A stretch of DNA of 56,743 nucleotides from NCBI GenBank assembly GCA_016934825.1, contig JAFGSB010000032.1, positions 1-56,743 of the forward strand, read 5' to 3'. A program made the translations under genes and the position numbers. The notes under the pieces were generated by a model. It saw only the letters and a program-made list of their open reading frames with translations, was not told where the DNA came from and did no database searches. This DNA comes from Candidatus Zhuqueibacterota bacterium. Its GTDB lineage: Bacteria; Zhuqueibacterota; Zhuqueibacteria; Residuimicrobiales; Krinioviventaceae. This document shows positions 26,570 through 34,489 of the stretch, one piece after another. How positions within the stretch are numbered: the stretch's first letter is position 1; every line of letters starts with the position of its first letter.

Positions 26570-29263
26570 ATGATGTTTAAAAAATACTTGACTTTGATTC
26601 TGATATTTATCCCTGTTTTTACATTCGGGCAGAATACATTAACGGTAGCTGATATGAGCAGCGCTTCCGGGGATACTGTAACGATAAGTGTAAATATTGA
26701 TAATGCTGATCCATTTGTTGTGTGTCAATTGAGCTTATTTTTGAATGATGAATTGACCTATCTGGAAGGCTCTGCATCTTTGACAGGACGTGCAGTGGAC
26801 CACTCTTTATCAGCGAATCTTGTCACTGGGGATAGTCTGCGGCTGCTTGCTTATTCTGCTAATAATACTGCTTTTACCGGAAACTCGGGAAGTGTATTAA
26901 CATTTAAACTTATTTTGGGTACCATTCCCGGGAATTATAACCTGATCCCCAAAAATGTAATTATTGGTAATGATGTTTCAGCGAATATACTTACGGGTTC
27001 GACTACTGGTACAGTAACAATTGAAACACCTGATATTGATCTGTCAACCGGTTCATTAAATTATACACGTACTGTTGTAGGCAATACCAGGAATTTATCT
27101 TTTACGATTTATAATACCGGTAATACAACATTATCAATTGACTCGATAGTTGTAGAGCCCGCTATTCATTACAGTATAACTCCGGGGTGGAACAGTACCA
27201 TAAATTCATCCAGTCAAACATCTGTTACCGTACAATTTGCTCCAATTGTTAAAGGGACGCTTGATGCTACAGTCAGAGTATATTCCGATGATCCGGATGA
27301 AATTATAAAGTCAGTTCAATTATCCGGTCTTGGTTATAAAATCAATGAATTACATGTGAACAATTTAACAACCCGTTCCGGTTTTGATACGACATTAACA
27401 GTTCGGATCAATAACCAGGAAGATATTACCGGATTCCAGTTTGATCTTGATATTCCATCCAGTATGACATTTTTAAATGAAAGTGAAGAATTGACGTCCC
27501 GTTCGAATGGACATCAAATATCCGCCAACGTCCTGGCAAATGGAGATGTTCGGATACTCGCTCATTCAATTGATCAAAATGCTTTTGTAGGGATGGATGG
27601 AGACGTTGCCAGGATTGGCTTTCATGTTGATGGATTGGGGGGTACATATAGTATAAATCCGGTCAATGTGATTTTAACAAATGATTCTGAGGAAAATGTT
27701 GTCTCTGATTCCTACAATGGTCAACTTAATATCGCATCTTCAGATATTCAATCTATTAGTACGATAAATTTCGGTACGGTTTCCGTTTTTGATACATCAA
27801 ATATTGCATTAACCATTTCAAATAATGGTAATGATACTTTATTTATAAACAATTTCACTTCAAATAATACAAATTTTTGGGCAGAGTTATCATTACCTAT
27901 GGTAATAAATCCTTCCCAGCAAAGCAATGTCAGCACATTCTTTCATAGCGATTCAGATGGTGATTTTACAGGCAAATTTAAAATACGCAGTAATGATCCG
28001 GATGAATATCCTTTTTATATTACAACTAGTGGGTCAGCTTTTATTCCCAATATTCTTATAGTTGAAGATACAACTGGTGTTAAAGGTCAAAATATCAATA
28101 TCAATTTATCAATTACCAACAATGAAAATTTTAATGCTTTTCAATTTGATCTCATCGTACCGGTTTGTTTGACTGTTAACCTTTCTTCATGTCAATTAAC
28201 AAGCAGAGCCCAGGGACATAGTTTGAGTAAAACTCAGATTGAATCCAACAAGTACAGATTTTTGGCCTATTCTACTAATAACGATATATTTACCGGGGAC
28301 AGTGGCCCGGTATTACAAGTAAACTGTGATGTAAGCGGCTCACCCGGTGCATACACATTAAGTACCGAAAATCAGATCATTGGTGGCACGGACGGACAAA
28401 ATGTTTTTAGCTCAGCAGTAAACGGTACATTTACATTAGATACAATACCCTCAAAAGTTGAAAACATTGTTCCCCAAATCATTGGTAATGACCTTAAATT
28501 GACATGGCAGACCACGTCAGGAGCAGCAACCTATAATATTTATAAGGGTACAACAACAGGTTTCGTACCTGATAAGGCTGGTGGCTCTAATCGAGTTGCC
28601 ACGAATCACTCAAGTCTGAATTGGACAGATACGGGTGTTATTGGAAACCCGGCCATCAATTATTTTTATATTATTACAGGTGTTTCAAGCGGTGGTAGTG
28701 AAGGAGAAAATTCAGATGTTATTGGAGAGTTTGATTTTCAATTGTATTCACCATCAACCGGTTACAATACCATTACGTTTGTTTTGGATGATCCCAATAT
28801 AACCACAGCTGCCGAATTGGGTGCTGCTATACCCAATTGCACAGCAGTTAAAGCCTGGGATGCTTCTACTCAAGGATATCCCTCCCTTGCTTTCAAAATC
28901 GGGGAACAGTGGTTCGGTTCTGCAGAAATTCAGGTAGGCAAGTCTTATTATGTAAATGTTACGTCACAATGCGTTTTATCTTGTATAGGAACAGTTAACG
29001 CATTCCCAGAATACAGTCTGCTTTGCCCTTCAACCGGTTATAACACAATTGCGATTCCTTTCACGAATAATCTAACAACTGCCACCCAGTTAGGAGAAAA
29101 TATACCGAATTGTACTGCGGTGAAAGAATGGGATCCTTCAAATCAATCTTATACATCTTTGGCTTTTAAAATCGAAGAATCATGGTTGGGGAGCGCCAGT
29201 ATAAAATGCGGATATACGTATTATATAAATGTTACTGAAAATGGAAGCTGGGATGGGAATTAA
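26570..29263 (+). CDS. Secreted protein with three cohesin-like modules
   Basis: 897 residues. Signal peptide (about 1-21), then three cohesin-like modules (about 22-155, 256-390, 493-625) sharing F(Q)FDL...LTSRA.GH.LS.....G..R.LAYS.N...FTG..G.V, alternating with two choice-of-anchor/ASPM-type modules (about 156-255 and 390-490). A FN3-like domain (about 627-725) precedes two 80-residue repeats with PSTGYNTI...IPNCTAVK.WD...SLAFKI. The C-terminus has no recognisable sorting motif. It lies 14 bases after the dockerin protease, so the two are co-transcribed and are likely partners in a surface complex. The exact ATG (26570 or 26573) is ambiguous. Confidence 0.8.
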   Translation: MMFKKYLTLILIFIPVFTFGQNTLTVADMSSASGDTVTISVNIDNADPFVVCQLSLFLNDELTYLEGSASLTGRAVDHSLSANLVTGDSLRLLAYSANNTAFTGNSGSVLTFKLILGTIPGNYNLIPKNVIIGNDVSANILTGSTTGTVTIETPDIDLSTGSLNYTRTVVGNTRNLSFTIYNTGNTTLSIDSIVVEPAIHYSITPGWNSTINSSSQTSVTVQFAPIVKGTLDATVRVYSDDPDEIIKSVQLSGLGYKINELHVNNLTTRSGFDTTLTVRINNQEDITGFQFDLDIPSSMTFLNESEELTSRSNGHQISANVLANGDVRILAHSIDQNAFVGMDGDVARIGFHVDGLGGTYSINPVNVILTNDSEENVVSDSYNGQLNIASSDIQSISTINFGTVSVFDTSNIALTISNNGNDTLFINNFTSNNTNFWAELSLPMVINPSQQSNVSTFFHSDSDGDFTGKFKIRSNDPDEYPFYITTSGSAFIPNILIVEDTTGVKGQNININLSITNNENFNAFQFDLIVPVCLTVNLSSCQLTSRAQGHSLSKTQIESNKYRFLAYSTNNDIFTGDSGPVLQVNCDVSGSPGAYTLSTENQIIGGTDGQNVFSSAVNGTFTLDTIPSKVENIVPQIIGNDLKLTWQTTSGAATYNIYKGTTTGFVPDKAGGSNRVATNHSSLNWTDTGVIGNPAINYFYIITGVSSGGSEGENSDVIGEFDFQLYSPSTGYNTITFVLDDPNITTAAELGAAIPNCTAVKAWDASTQGYPSLAFKIGEQWFGSAEIQVGKSYYVNVTSQCVLSCIGTVNAFPEYSLLCPSTGYNTIAIPFTNNLTTATQLGENIPNCTAVKEWDPSNQSYTSLAFKIEESWLGSASIKCGYTYYINVTENGSWDGN

Positions 29264-29345
29264 ATATTTAAGTCCTGAATATAAGTTTTCAATAAAAAAC
29301 GAAAAAGGAAATTATAATTACATTTAATCAATTTAGGGAGGTCCC

Positions 29346-30380
29346 ATGAAACAGAGTGTTACAGATCAAAAAACAGATTTTTTTAGAGGAAAAATGAAAA
29401 ACTGGATCGTATGCATTGTATTATCCAGTATCATGCTGCCGATTCTGGCTTTTGCCGGTGGTACACCCCATAGCGTCATAGGTACCGTTCATAATAATGA
29501 TGGATCGAATCCAGGGCAAAGTGATCTTACAATTAGTGTCTATATCACCTATGCAGGAACAGGTGATTCCAATACATTAACCAGAGATGCTGTTAACGTT
29601 CTATATGGTAGTGAAACCCTAATGGGTATTCCCTGGTATGAAATCAAGGCAGAAGCTTTTAGTGGTACCTGGTCTATCGGTGATGTTATGCATATTAGTT
29701 TCACCAATACTGCCAATGGCGAATCCAGTTCAACGGATGTTGTCTTGGATGCCTCAGATCCACAATTAGCAGGAGATACATCTTTACCTGTTGAACTGAG
29801 TACTTTTATTGCAAAATTTGTCAATAATTCAGTTATTTTAAATTGGGACACTGCATCCGAAATTGACAATTCTGGATTTAACCTATTCCGAAGTACAGAT
29901 AAAGGAAACAATTTCATACTTTTGAATACAAGATTGATAGATGGCGCCGGTACTTCATCATCATCCAATTCTTATTCTTTTTCAGATAAGAATGTAATAA
30001 ATGGTGTTACATATTACTACAAATTAGAGTCAGTAAGTCTTTCAGGAACAAAAATAGTAGCAGGTTTAACATCAATAACAATAGAAATTGAAGAAATTCC
30101 TGAAACCTTTGATCTGGCTCAAAATTATCCCAATCCATTCAATCCGGAAACCATGATACGATACAGTGTAGCTAAACAATCCAAAGTAAATATCTCTATC
30201 TATAATTTATTGGGACAAAAACTGATCACTCTGGTGAATAAAAACCAAGCTCCTGGCAACTATTCCCTAAACTGGTTTGGAAAAGATGTTAATGGTAATA
30301 ATCTGGGAACAGGGATCTATATTCTGCAGATGACAGCTGATAGTTTTGTTCAAACACGCAAGATCGCACTGATTAGATAA
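29346..30380 (+). CDS. Secreted protein with FN3-like module and C-terminal sorting domain
   Basis: 344 residues. The signal peptide lies at about 17-38 (WIVCIVLSSIMLPILAFA), so an internal ATG at 29394 is an alternative start, but AGGGAGG immediately precedes ATG 29346. Residues about 40-140 are an unrecognised beta-rich domain. PVELSTFIAKF...LNWDTASEIDNSGFNLFRS is the FN3-like module often placed before sorting domains. The C-terminus (NYPNPFNPETMI, ISIYNLLGQKL) is the FlgD-like sorting domain. It follows the cohesin gene by about 80 bases and ends at a clear terminator, so it may belong to the same operon. Confidence 0.85.
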   Translation: MKQSVTDQKTDFFRGKMKNWIVCIVLSSIMLPILAFAGGTPHSVIGTVHNNDGSNPGQSDLTISVYITYAGTGDSNTLTRDAVNVLYGSETLMGIPWYEIKAEAFSGTWSIGDVMHISFTNTANGESSSTDVVLDASDPQLAGDTSLPVELSTFIAKFVNNSVILNWDTASEIDNSGFNLFRSTDKGNNFILLNTRLIDGAGTSSSSNSYSFSDKNVINGVTYYYKLESVSLSGTKIVAGLTSITIEIEEIPETFDLAQNYPNPFNPETMIRYSVAKQSKVNISIYNLLGQKLITLVNKNQAPGNYSLNWFGKDVNGNNLGTGIYILQMTADSFVQTRKIALIR

Positions 30381-30396
30381 ATACATTATTAAACTG

Positions 30397-30430
30397 GCCA
30401 GTGCATATAATTATGCACTGGCTTTGTTTA
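30397..30430 (+). terminator. Rho-independent terminator after the sorted-protein operon
   Basis: A perfect 11-bp stem (GCCAGTGCATA / TATGCACTGGC) with a TAAT loop followed by TTTGTTT, 17 bases after the stop codon. Confidence 0.85.
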
Positions 30431-30453
30431 CCCGTACTGTGCGCAAAATCAAT

Positions 30454-30471
30454 CAGGACATCCTGTCCTGC
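30454..30471. repeat. Short palindromic repeat CAGGACATCCTGTCCTGC
   Basis: A 7-bp palindrome (CAGGACA/TGTCCTG, TCC loop). Close copies lie near 21411-21427 and 22066-22083 inside the duplicated blocks. Confidence 0.55.
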
Positions 30472-30609
30472 TAAACAGCCAATCCCGGTTCCTCCTGCTC
30501 CCCCAAACCCCCGCAACGGGGCTTGACAAATACCCTAACCATGTTTATATTATCCCACAGGTCCGAATCCCAGCGAAAGCAGTGAACGCCAAACAAGGAG
30601 GAACCCTCT

Positions 30610-31503
30610 ATGAAAATTTACATCAGAATATTTTTATTATTTTTTTTCGCTCTTTTACTCTGCTGCAACTCCGATAACAGCAAAACCGTGCAGATAGACT
30701 ATTTCGGTCTGCCGGAGCCGGGACTGAGACCGCAACCCTTCGGACAGGATGTCTTTGATCAGTATAAATTTTTGCTGCACGGTTTTCCGTCTTTTTCGCC
30801 GGACGGCAAACAGGTATGCTGGCCGGTGGTCCCGCCGCGGATTTTGACCATGACCTACGAGAACAACAAGTGGAGCGCACCGGAGTCGGCCCCGTTCTCC
30901 GAGCGCAACATCCAGGCGCCGTGCTGGTCCCCGGACGGCCGGAAGCTCTGGTTCCAGATGAGCCGTGCCGAAGGCTACGGCAGTCTGGACCTCTGGACTG
31001 TCACGAAAACCGATACCGGCTGGTCGGAGAAACAAAACGCCGGATCGCCGCCCAACTCGCCGTCGCTGGAGTCGCAGCCGAGCCTGACTAAATCCGGCAC
31101 GATTTATTTTACCGGCATTTATGAACAGGGTTTTATGCAGCGCGGTATTTACCGGTGTGAATATCAAAACGGCGCATACGCCGGGCCGGAGCTGCTGCCG
31201 GAACAGATCAACACGCCGTACCTGGATTACACGCCGTTCATCGCCCCGGACGAGAGCTTTTTGCTGTTCGCCTCCACCCGGCCGGACACGCTCGAGTCCA
31301 GTATACGGCTTTACGTGAGTTTCCACACGGACAAGGACACCTGGACGGAACCGGTCAATTTGAATGATGCCATGGAATTCGACCAGGCAAGCCGGTTTCC
31401 CTGTTTGACTCCCGACGGAAAATTTATTATCTTTCAGAGCGGACGCGGGTTTTATTGGTTGAGCAGTGACATTATCGAAAAGTGCCGGAATACCAAAATA
31501 TAA
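30610..31503 (+). CDS. Lipoprotein with WD40-like (PD40) beta-propeller repeats
   Basis: 297 residues. Hydrophobic N-terminus with lipobox LLLCC. The body has TolB/PD40-type blades: FPSFSPDGKQVCW, APCWSPDGRKLWFQ, QPSLTKSGTIYF, YTPFIAPDESFLLFAS and FPCLTPDGKFIIFQS. Such propellers usually bind proteins or glycans rather than catalyse. A perfect AGGAGG precedes the ATG. Monocistronic; the stop codon falls at the first base of a composite repeat. A long reading frame on the opposite strand is a shadow of this GC-rich gene. Confidence 0.8.
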   Translation: MKIYIRIFLLFFFALLLCCNSDNSKTVQIDYFGLPEPGLRPQPFGQDVFDQYKFLLHGFPSFSPDGKQVCWPVVPPRILTMTYENNKWSAPESAPFSERNIQAPCWSPDGRKLWFQMSRAEGYGSLDLWTVTKTDTGWSEKQNAGSPPNSPSLESQPSLTKSGTIYFTGIYEQGFMQRGIYRCEYQNGAYAGPELLPEQINTPYLDYTPFIAPDESFLLFASTRPDTLESSIRLYVSFHTDKDTWTEPVNLNDAMEFDQASRFPCLTPDGKFIIFQSGRGFYWLSSDIIEKCRNTKI

Positions 31504-31623
31504 AAATTCCGCCACGGATGAGCACGGACCGAACACGGATTTTTATCCGCGTTCATCGGCGGTTAAATTTATTATTCCCGGTCGTCGGGTAGGAGTCCCT
31601 CCTGGCGGCACGGGATATCGAGA
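31500..31623. repeat. Composite interspersed repeat, copy 2
   Basis: Left half AAAAATTCCGCCACGGATGA ... CGAACACGGATTTTTATCC, right half CCCGGTCGTCGGGTAGGAG ... CGGGATATCGAG. Same order of parts as 21118-21236. It begins at the TAA of the PD40 gene, so that gene ends inside the repeat. Confidence 0.7.
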
Positions 31624-31697
31624 AGACTTACAGCAACTGAGAGTGTGAACCACTGCTGGATACAAATATCATAAATTCCGAAAGGTGGGATATCGAA

Positions 31698-32519
31698 ATG
31701 GCAAATTCAGAGCACTTAAAAATACTGTTGCAGGGAGTTAAAGAGTGGAATCAATGGCGTAAGGAGAATCCGGCTATCCAGCCTGATCTCAGTGAGGCAG
31801 AACTAAACAATGCAGAACTGAACCACGCGCATTTAAGTTCAACCAATTTAAGTAAAGCAAAACTCTACCACGCCAATCTCAATTCTGCAGATCTCACTAC
31901 TGCAAATCTTCAAGGGGCCGATCTGATTGAAGCAGATCTCCGTAATGCAAATTTATCTTACGCCGATCTAAACCAGGCAACGTTAGTTTATGCTGATCTT
32001 GGCGGCGCAACACTGATTAGTACCAACTTTAATGATACGGACCTCAGTGCAATCCATTATAACCGTTCCAAAATGGCAGGGAATTATAGAGGTGTGCGTA
32101 TAGCATATTCTTATGGAAACGCGATTTTCAAGCGGGACGCGCAGGATCAGGATTTTATTGACAGCATGAAATTACAATATCAGTTTTCATGGTGGCGAAG
32201 TTTAATTTTCAAATTTTGGGGGCTGATTGATTATGGCCGCAGCCTGTCCCGCGTTGCCTTGTTTGCATTATTTATCGCAACCGTTTTCGGTTTTATATAT
32301 ATGCTTTCTCCGGATATGCTGGCGATAAGACATCAAGAGGATTGGTGGTTTTCACCTTTTTATTACTCGATTGTGACCTATACAACACTGGGTTTTGGCG
32401 ACATAACCCCGGCAACAAAGCCAGGAATGATCCTGGTTACAATTGAAGTGATCTTTGGTTATCTGACACTTGGCTTACTGGTTTCGATTCTGGCAAACCT
32501 GGTTGCCCGGCGTTCCTGA
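31698..32519 (+). CDS. Pentapeptide-repeat potassium-channel-like protein
   Basis: 273 residues. Residues about 28-115 are pentapeptide repeats (A(D/N)LxxADL pattern, e.g. ANLQGADLIEADLRNANLSYADL), predicted to fold as a cytoplasmic right-handed beta-helix. Residues about 175-273 are a two-helix ion channel: TM1 (LFALFIATVFGFIYML), pore loop with filter TLGFGD at 230-235 (canonical TVGYGD), and TM2 (MILVTIEVIFGYLTLGLLVSILANL). It would be a tetrameric inner-membrane cation channel with a beta-helical cytosolic domain, possibly a sensor. Filter selectivity for K+ is inferred from the motif. Confidence 0.85.
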   Translation: MANSEHLKILLQGVKEWNQWRKENPAIQPDLSEAELNNAELNHAHLSSTNLSKAKLYHANLNSADLTTANLQGADLIEADLRNANLSYADLNQATLVYADLGGATLISTNFNDTDLSAIHYNRSKMAGNYRGVRIAYSYGNAIFKRDAQDQDFIDSMKLQYQFSWWRSLIFKFWGLIDYGRSLSRVALFALFIATVFGFIYMLSPDMLAIRHQEDWWFSPFYYSIVTYTTLGFGDITPATKPGMILVTIEVIFGYLTLGLLVSILANLVARRS

Positions 32520-32624
32520 CAGCAGGCTAGATAAAGTACGATATAATTCGAATGTATATTATTATTCACTATATTTTTTTGATTCAGTGCGATCAATAAA
32601 TCATTATTTAATCAGGAGTCCAAT

Positions 32625-32897
32625 ATGATTAAAGAATTATTGCAAAGGGACGAGATCAAAGTGTCTCTGGTCGGGGGAATATGTATCATCCTGGTGGCGG
32701 TGTTTGTGAAAATGATCTTTCATCTGGAACAGGTCCCGTTCCACCAGAATGGCACGCTTCTGGCGCTCATTTTTTATCTGATGACCAGAGGGGCATTTAT
32801 CAAAAGAAAAGAAACGCCGAAATGGGACAACCCACTGGTCTGGAGCCTGGTTCTGGTTTTCGTTTCGATTGTTACGGTTTTGCTGCATGTGTATTGA
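32625..32897 (+). CDS. Small three-helix membrane protein of unknown function
   Basis: 90 residues with hydrophobic segments at about 12-32, 43-56 and 70-88 separated by charged loops (RKETPKWDN). AGGAG precedes the ATG at good spacing. It is not recognised. It follows the channel gene by 105 bases on the same strand and may be co-expressed. Confidence 0.65.
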   Translation: MIKELLQRDEIKVSLVGGICIILVAVFVKMIFHLEQVPFHQNGTLLALIFYLMTRGAFIKRKETPKWDNPLVWSLVLVFVSIVTVLLHVY

Positions 32898-33240
32898 CGA
32901 ACCGGGGCGCGCCGGAAAAAATTTCCCGCAAAGGCGGATATCAGACACAGGGCGAATGAATTTCCTGTTGATATTTAAATACACCCCCCTTTTATCCTCC
33001 CTCAAGAGGGGACTTTGCAATCGCGCAACTAAGGTCAAATTCGCAGGGGTGGGAGCCCCTGCGAGACGTAATATAAAATCCGCTCGCCCTGTAAAATATT
33101 TCCTCCGAAGACGGATATCCGACCCAGGGCGAACTAATTTACTGGCGATATATAAATACACCCCCTTTTGATTCCCCCCTCAAGGGGGGACTATATTGTG
33201 CCGTTGTTACGGTTATCCTGGAGGTTGGCAAGGGTGGTTT
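32898..33240. repeat. Tandem pair of about 177-base repeat units
   Basis: Two units in direct order share AAA..TTTCC.....A..CGGATATC.GAC.CAGGGCGAA and ATAAATACACCCCC.TTT...CCCTCAAG.GGGGACT: one at about 32911-33018 and the next at about 33088-33192. Between them is a hairpin CGCAGGGG/CCCCTGCG (33042-33063). A further diverged CCCCC...CTCAAG copy with its own CGCAGGGGC hairpin lies at 33985-34070. No gene is seen here. Confidence 0.75.
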
Positions 33241-33666
33241 TTACTCCACAAACGGGTTGCGTATCTCCAACATTTCGATTTTCTGACCATGTGACAACTC
33301 CTCGGAGTATAAAATACGGCATTGGGCCTGCAGCGCTCCGGCAATAATCAGCGCGTCGTAAAACGCAAACTGCCATCGTTCCATAATATCCAGCGCCCGG
33401 TGATACAGTTCGATGCTGGTGAAAACCGAACATAACGGCGTCAGCACGGCGTCGAGATATTTCCGGCAATCCGTGTTCGTCAGCGGCACGACAAATTTAC
33501 GCGTCGCGACGTTGATAAATTCCTGTATCACCTGGTAACTGATACAACCCGACTGTTCGAATAACGCCGTTTTGATTAACCTGTTGGCCGTTTGCTGTTT
33601 TACCGGATCCGTTTTATCGAAAGCGTACACGAGTTTATTGGTGCCCAGAAAATATTTACCGTTCAT
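33241..33666 (-). CDS. PIN-domain (VapC-like) toxin lacking the first catalytic Asp
   Basis: 141 residues. PIN-domain ribonucleases cut RNA using three or four clustered acidic residues. Conserved here are Glu in YQVIQEFINV, Asp in FYDALIIAGAL and Glu in ILYSEELSHGQ. The N-terminal motif reads YFLGTNKLVYAFD where LDTN is expected: the first Asp is Gly (GGC; one base from GAC) and the next hydrophobic position is Lys. The toxin may therefore be inactive or attenuated. Its start overlaps the antitoxin gene by 11 bases. Confidence 0.85.
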   Translation of the reverse strand: MNGKYFLGTNKLVYAFDKTDPVKQQTANRLIKTALFEQSGCISYQVIQEFINVATRKFVVPLTNTDCRKYLDAVLTPLCSVFTSIELYHRALDIMERWQFAFYDALIIAGALQAQCRILYSEELSHGQKIEMLEIRNPFVE

Positions 33667-33877
33667 TCATTTCATCCCTGCTGAACTTTTTACCGGGCGA
33701 GACATAGTGAAAGGAATTCATCAGCGAATCGTAATTATTTATTGTCTTGTCCGCGTTGACGACCTGTTTCAGCCACTGCCGGAACATATTGTTAAGCGAA
33801 GTATGTTCCCGGCGCGCTTTGTCCCTTGCTTTTTGTATATGTTCCTCTTCTGCGCTTAATGTGATGTTTTTCAGCAT
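33656..33877 (-). CDS. Ribbon-helix-helix-like antitoxin of the VapBC module
   Basis: 73 residues from ATG 33877, preceded by GGAGT; the longer open frame to 33943 lacks a ribosome-binding site. MLKNITLSAEEEHIQKARDKARREHTSLNNMFRQWL resembles short RHH DNA-binding antitoxins, with the strand KNITLS and two helices. The C-terminal tail would bind the PIN toxin encoded next. It probably autoregulates the pair. Confidence 0.7.
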   Translation of the reverse strand: MLKNITLSAEEEHIQKARDKARREHTSLNNMFRQWLKQVVNADKTINNYDSLMNSFHYVSPGKKFSRDEMNER

Positions 33878-34130
33878 AAAAAGACTCCATAGATTCACTA
33901 TTATCGTGTGCACTAATATAGTGTGCTTTATTTCAATGTCCACATATTTTTTCGTTGGGATTGGTTTATATTGTTATACTAAAAGCACCCCCATTTTATC
34001 CGTCCTCAAGGAGGGAGTTTGCTTTGCTGTCTCGCTGATGTGGCCAATCGCAGGGGCTTGAGCCCCTGCGTGACTGACGGCAGGTATCCCTGCGATACGG
34101 AAAACAGAATTTTGGTAACAAGGGGAAAAT

Positions 34131-34159
34131 GTGCGGCGCACCTTGGAGGTGCGTCGCAC
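34131..34159. repeat. 13-bp hairpin
   Basis: GTGCGGCGCACCT and AGGTGCGTCGCAC pair with one G-U and a three-base loop. No T tract follows. Confidence 0.6.
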
Positions 34160-34186
34160 GTGAGTAACGGTCCTGTCGACGCCAAG

Positions 34187-34227
34187 GTCCCTGAGTAGTT
34201 CCACGAAGTGGAACGTATCGAAGGGAC
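34187..34227. repeat. Interspersed palindromic repeat, best-preserved nested copy
   Basis: Outer arms GTCCCT/AGGGAC, inner hairpin GTTCCAC-GAA-GTGGAAC, with the shared GAGTAG and CGTATCGA between. The same flanks enclose different inner hairpins at 21021-21079 and 21185-21236. Confidence 0.75.
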
Positions 34228-34489
34228 AATTCGAACAAGATATGACTGTCATACCGATACTTGGCGGTTTTCCAAAACAAAGTTTTGCAAACAATTGCCT
34301 TGCCAATCAGGAAATTGGCAACGTGGAGAAAAAAAGTTGATTTTTATAATAATTGGATGTATAATATTTTTATTGAATCCATCAAGGACAATAACAATGT
34401 GAAACTTGCCGGTCATCACGTATTCATTTACATATAGCGAACTTGACTTGCTATTCCAACCCTGAATTTACACATGAGGAGACTAACAA

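Larger units (their letters stand above)
33878..34489. other. Non-coding region with a cluster of hairpin repeats
   Basis: Contains in order: the diverged CCCCC...CTCAAGGAGGGAG repeat (33985-34022), hairpin CGCAGGGGC/GCCCCTGCG with TTGA loop (34049-34070), a 13-bp hairpin (34131-34159), a palindromic repeat (34187-34227) and hairpin TTGCCAAT/ATTGGCAA (34300-34321). No gene is seen. GAGGAG before 34490 is the ribosome-binding site of the DUF1846 gene. Confidence 0.65.

Noticed and set aside
30655-31536. 293-codon open frame on the minus strand
   Set aside because: Lies wholly over the PD40 lipoprotein gene, has Arg/Gly-rich low-complexity translation and no family features; a shadow of a GC-rich gene.
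32898-34330. Repeats considered as a CRISPR array
   Set aside because: Units are long, palindromic, irregularly spaced and separated by a gene pair; no 25-40 base direct repeats with even spacers and no cas genes.
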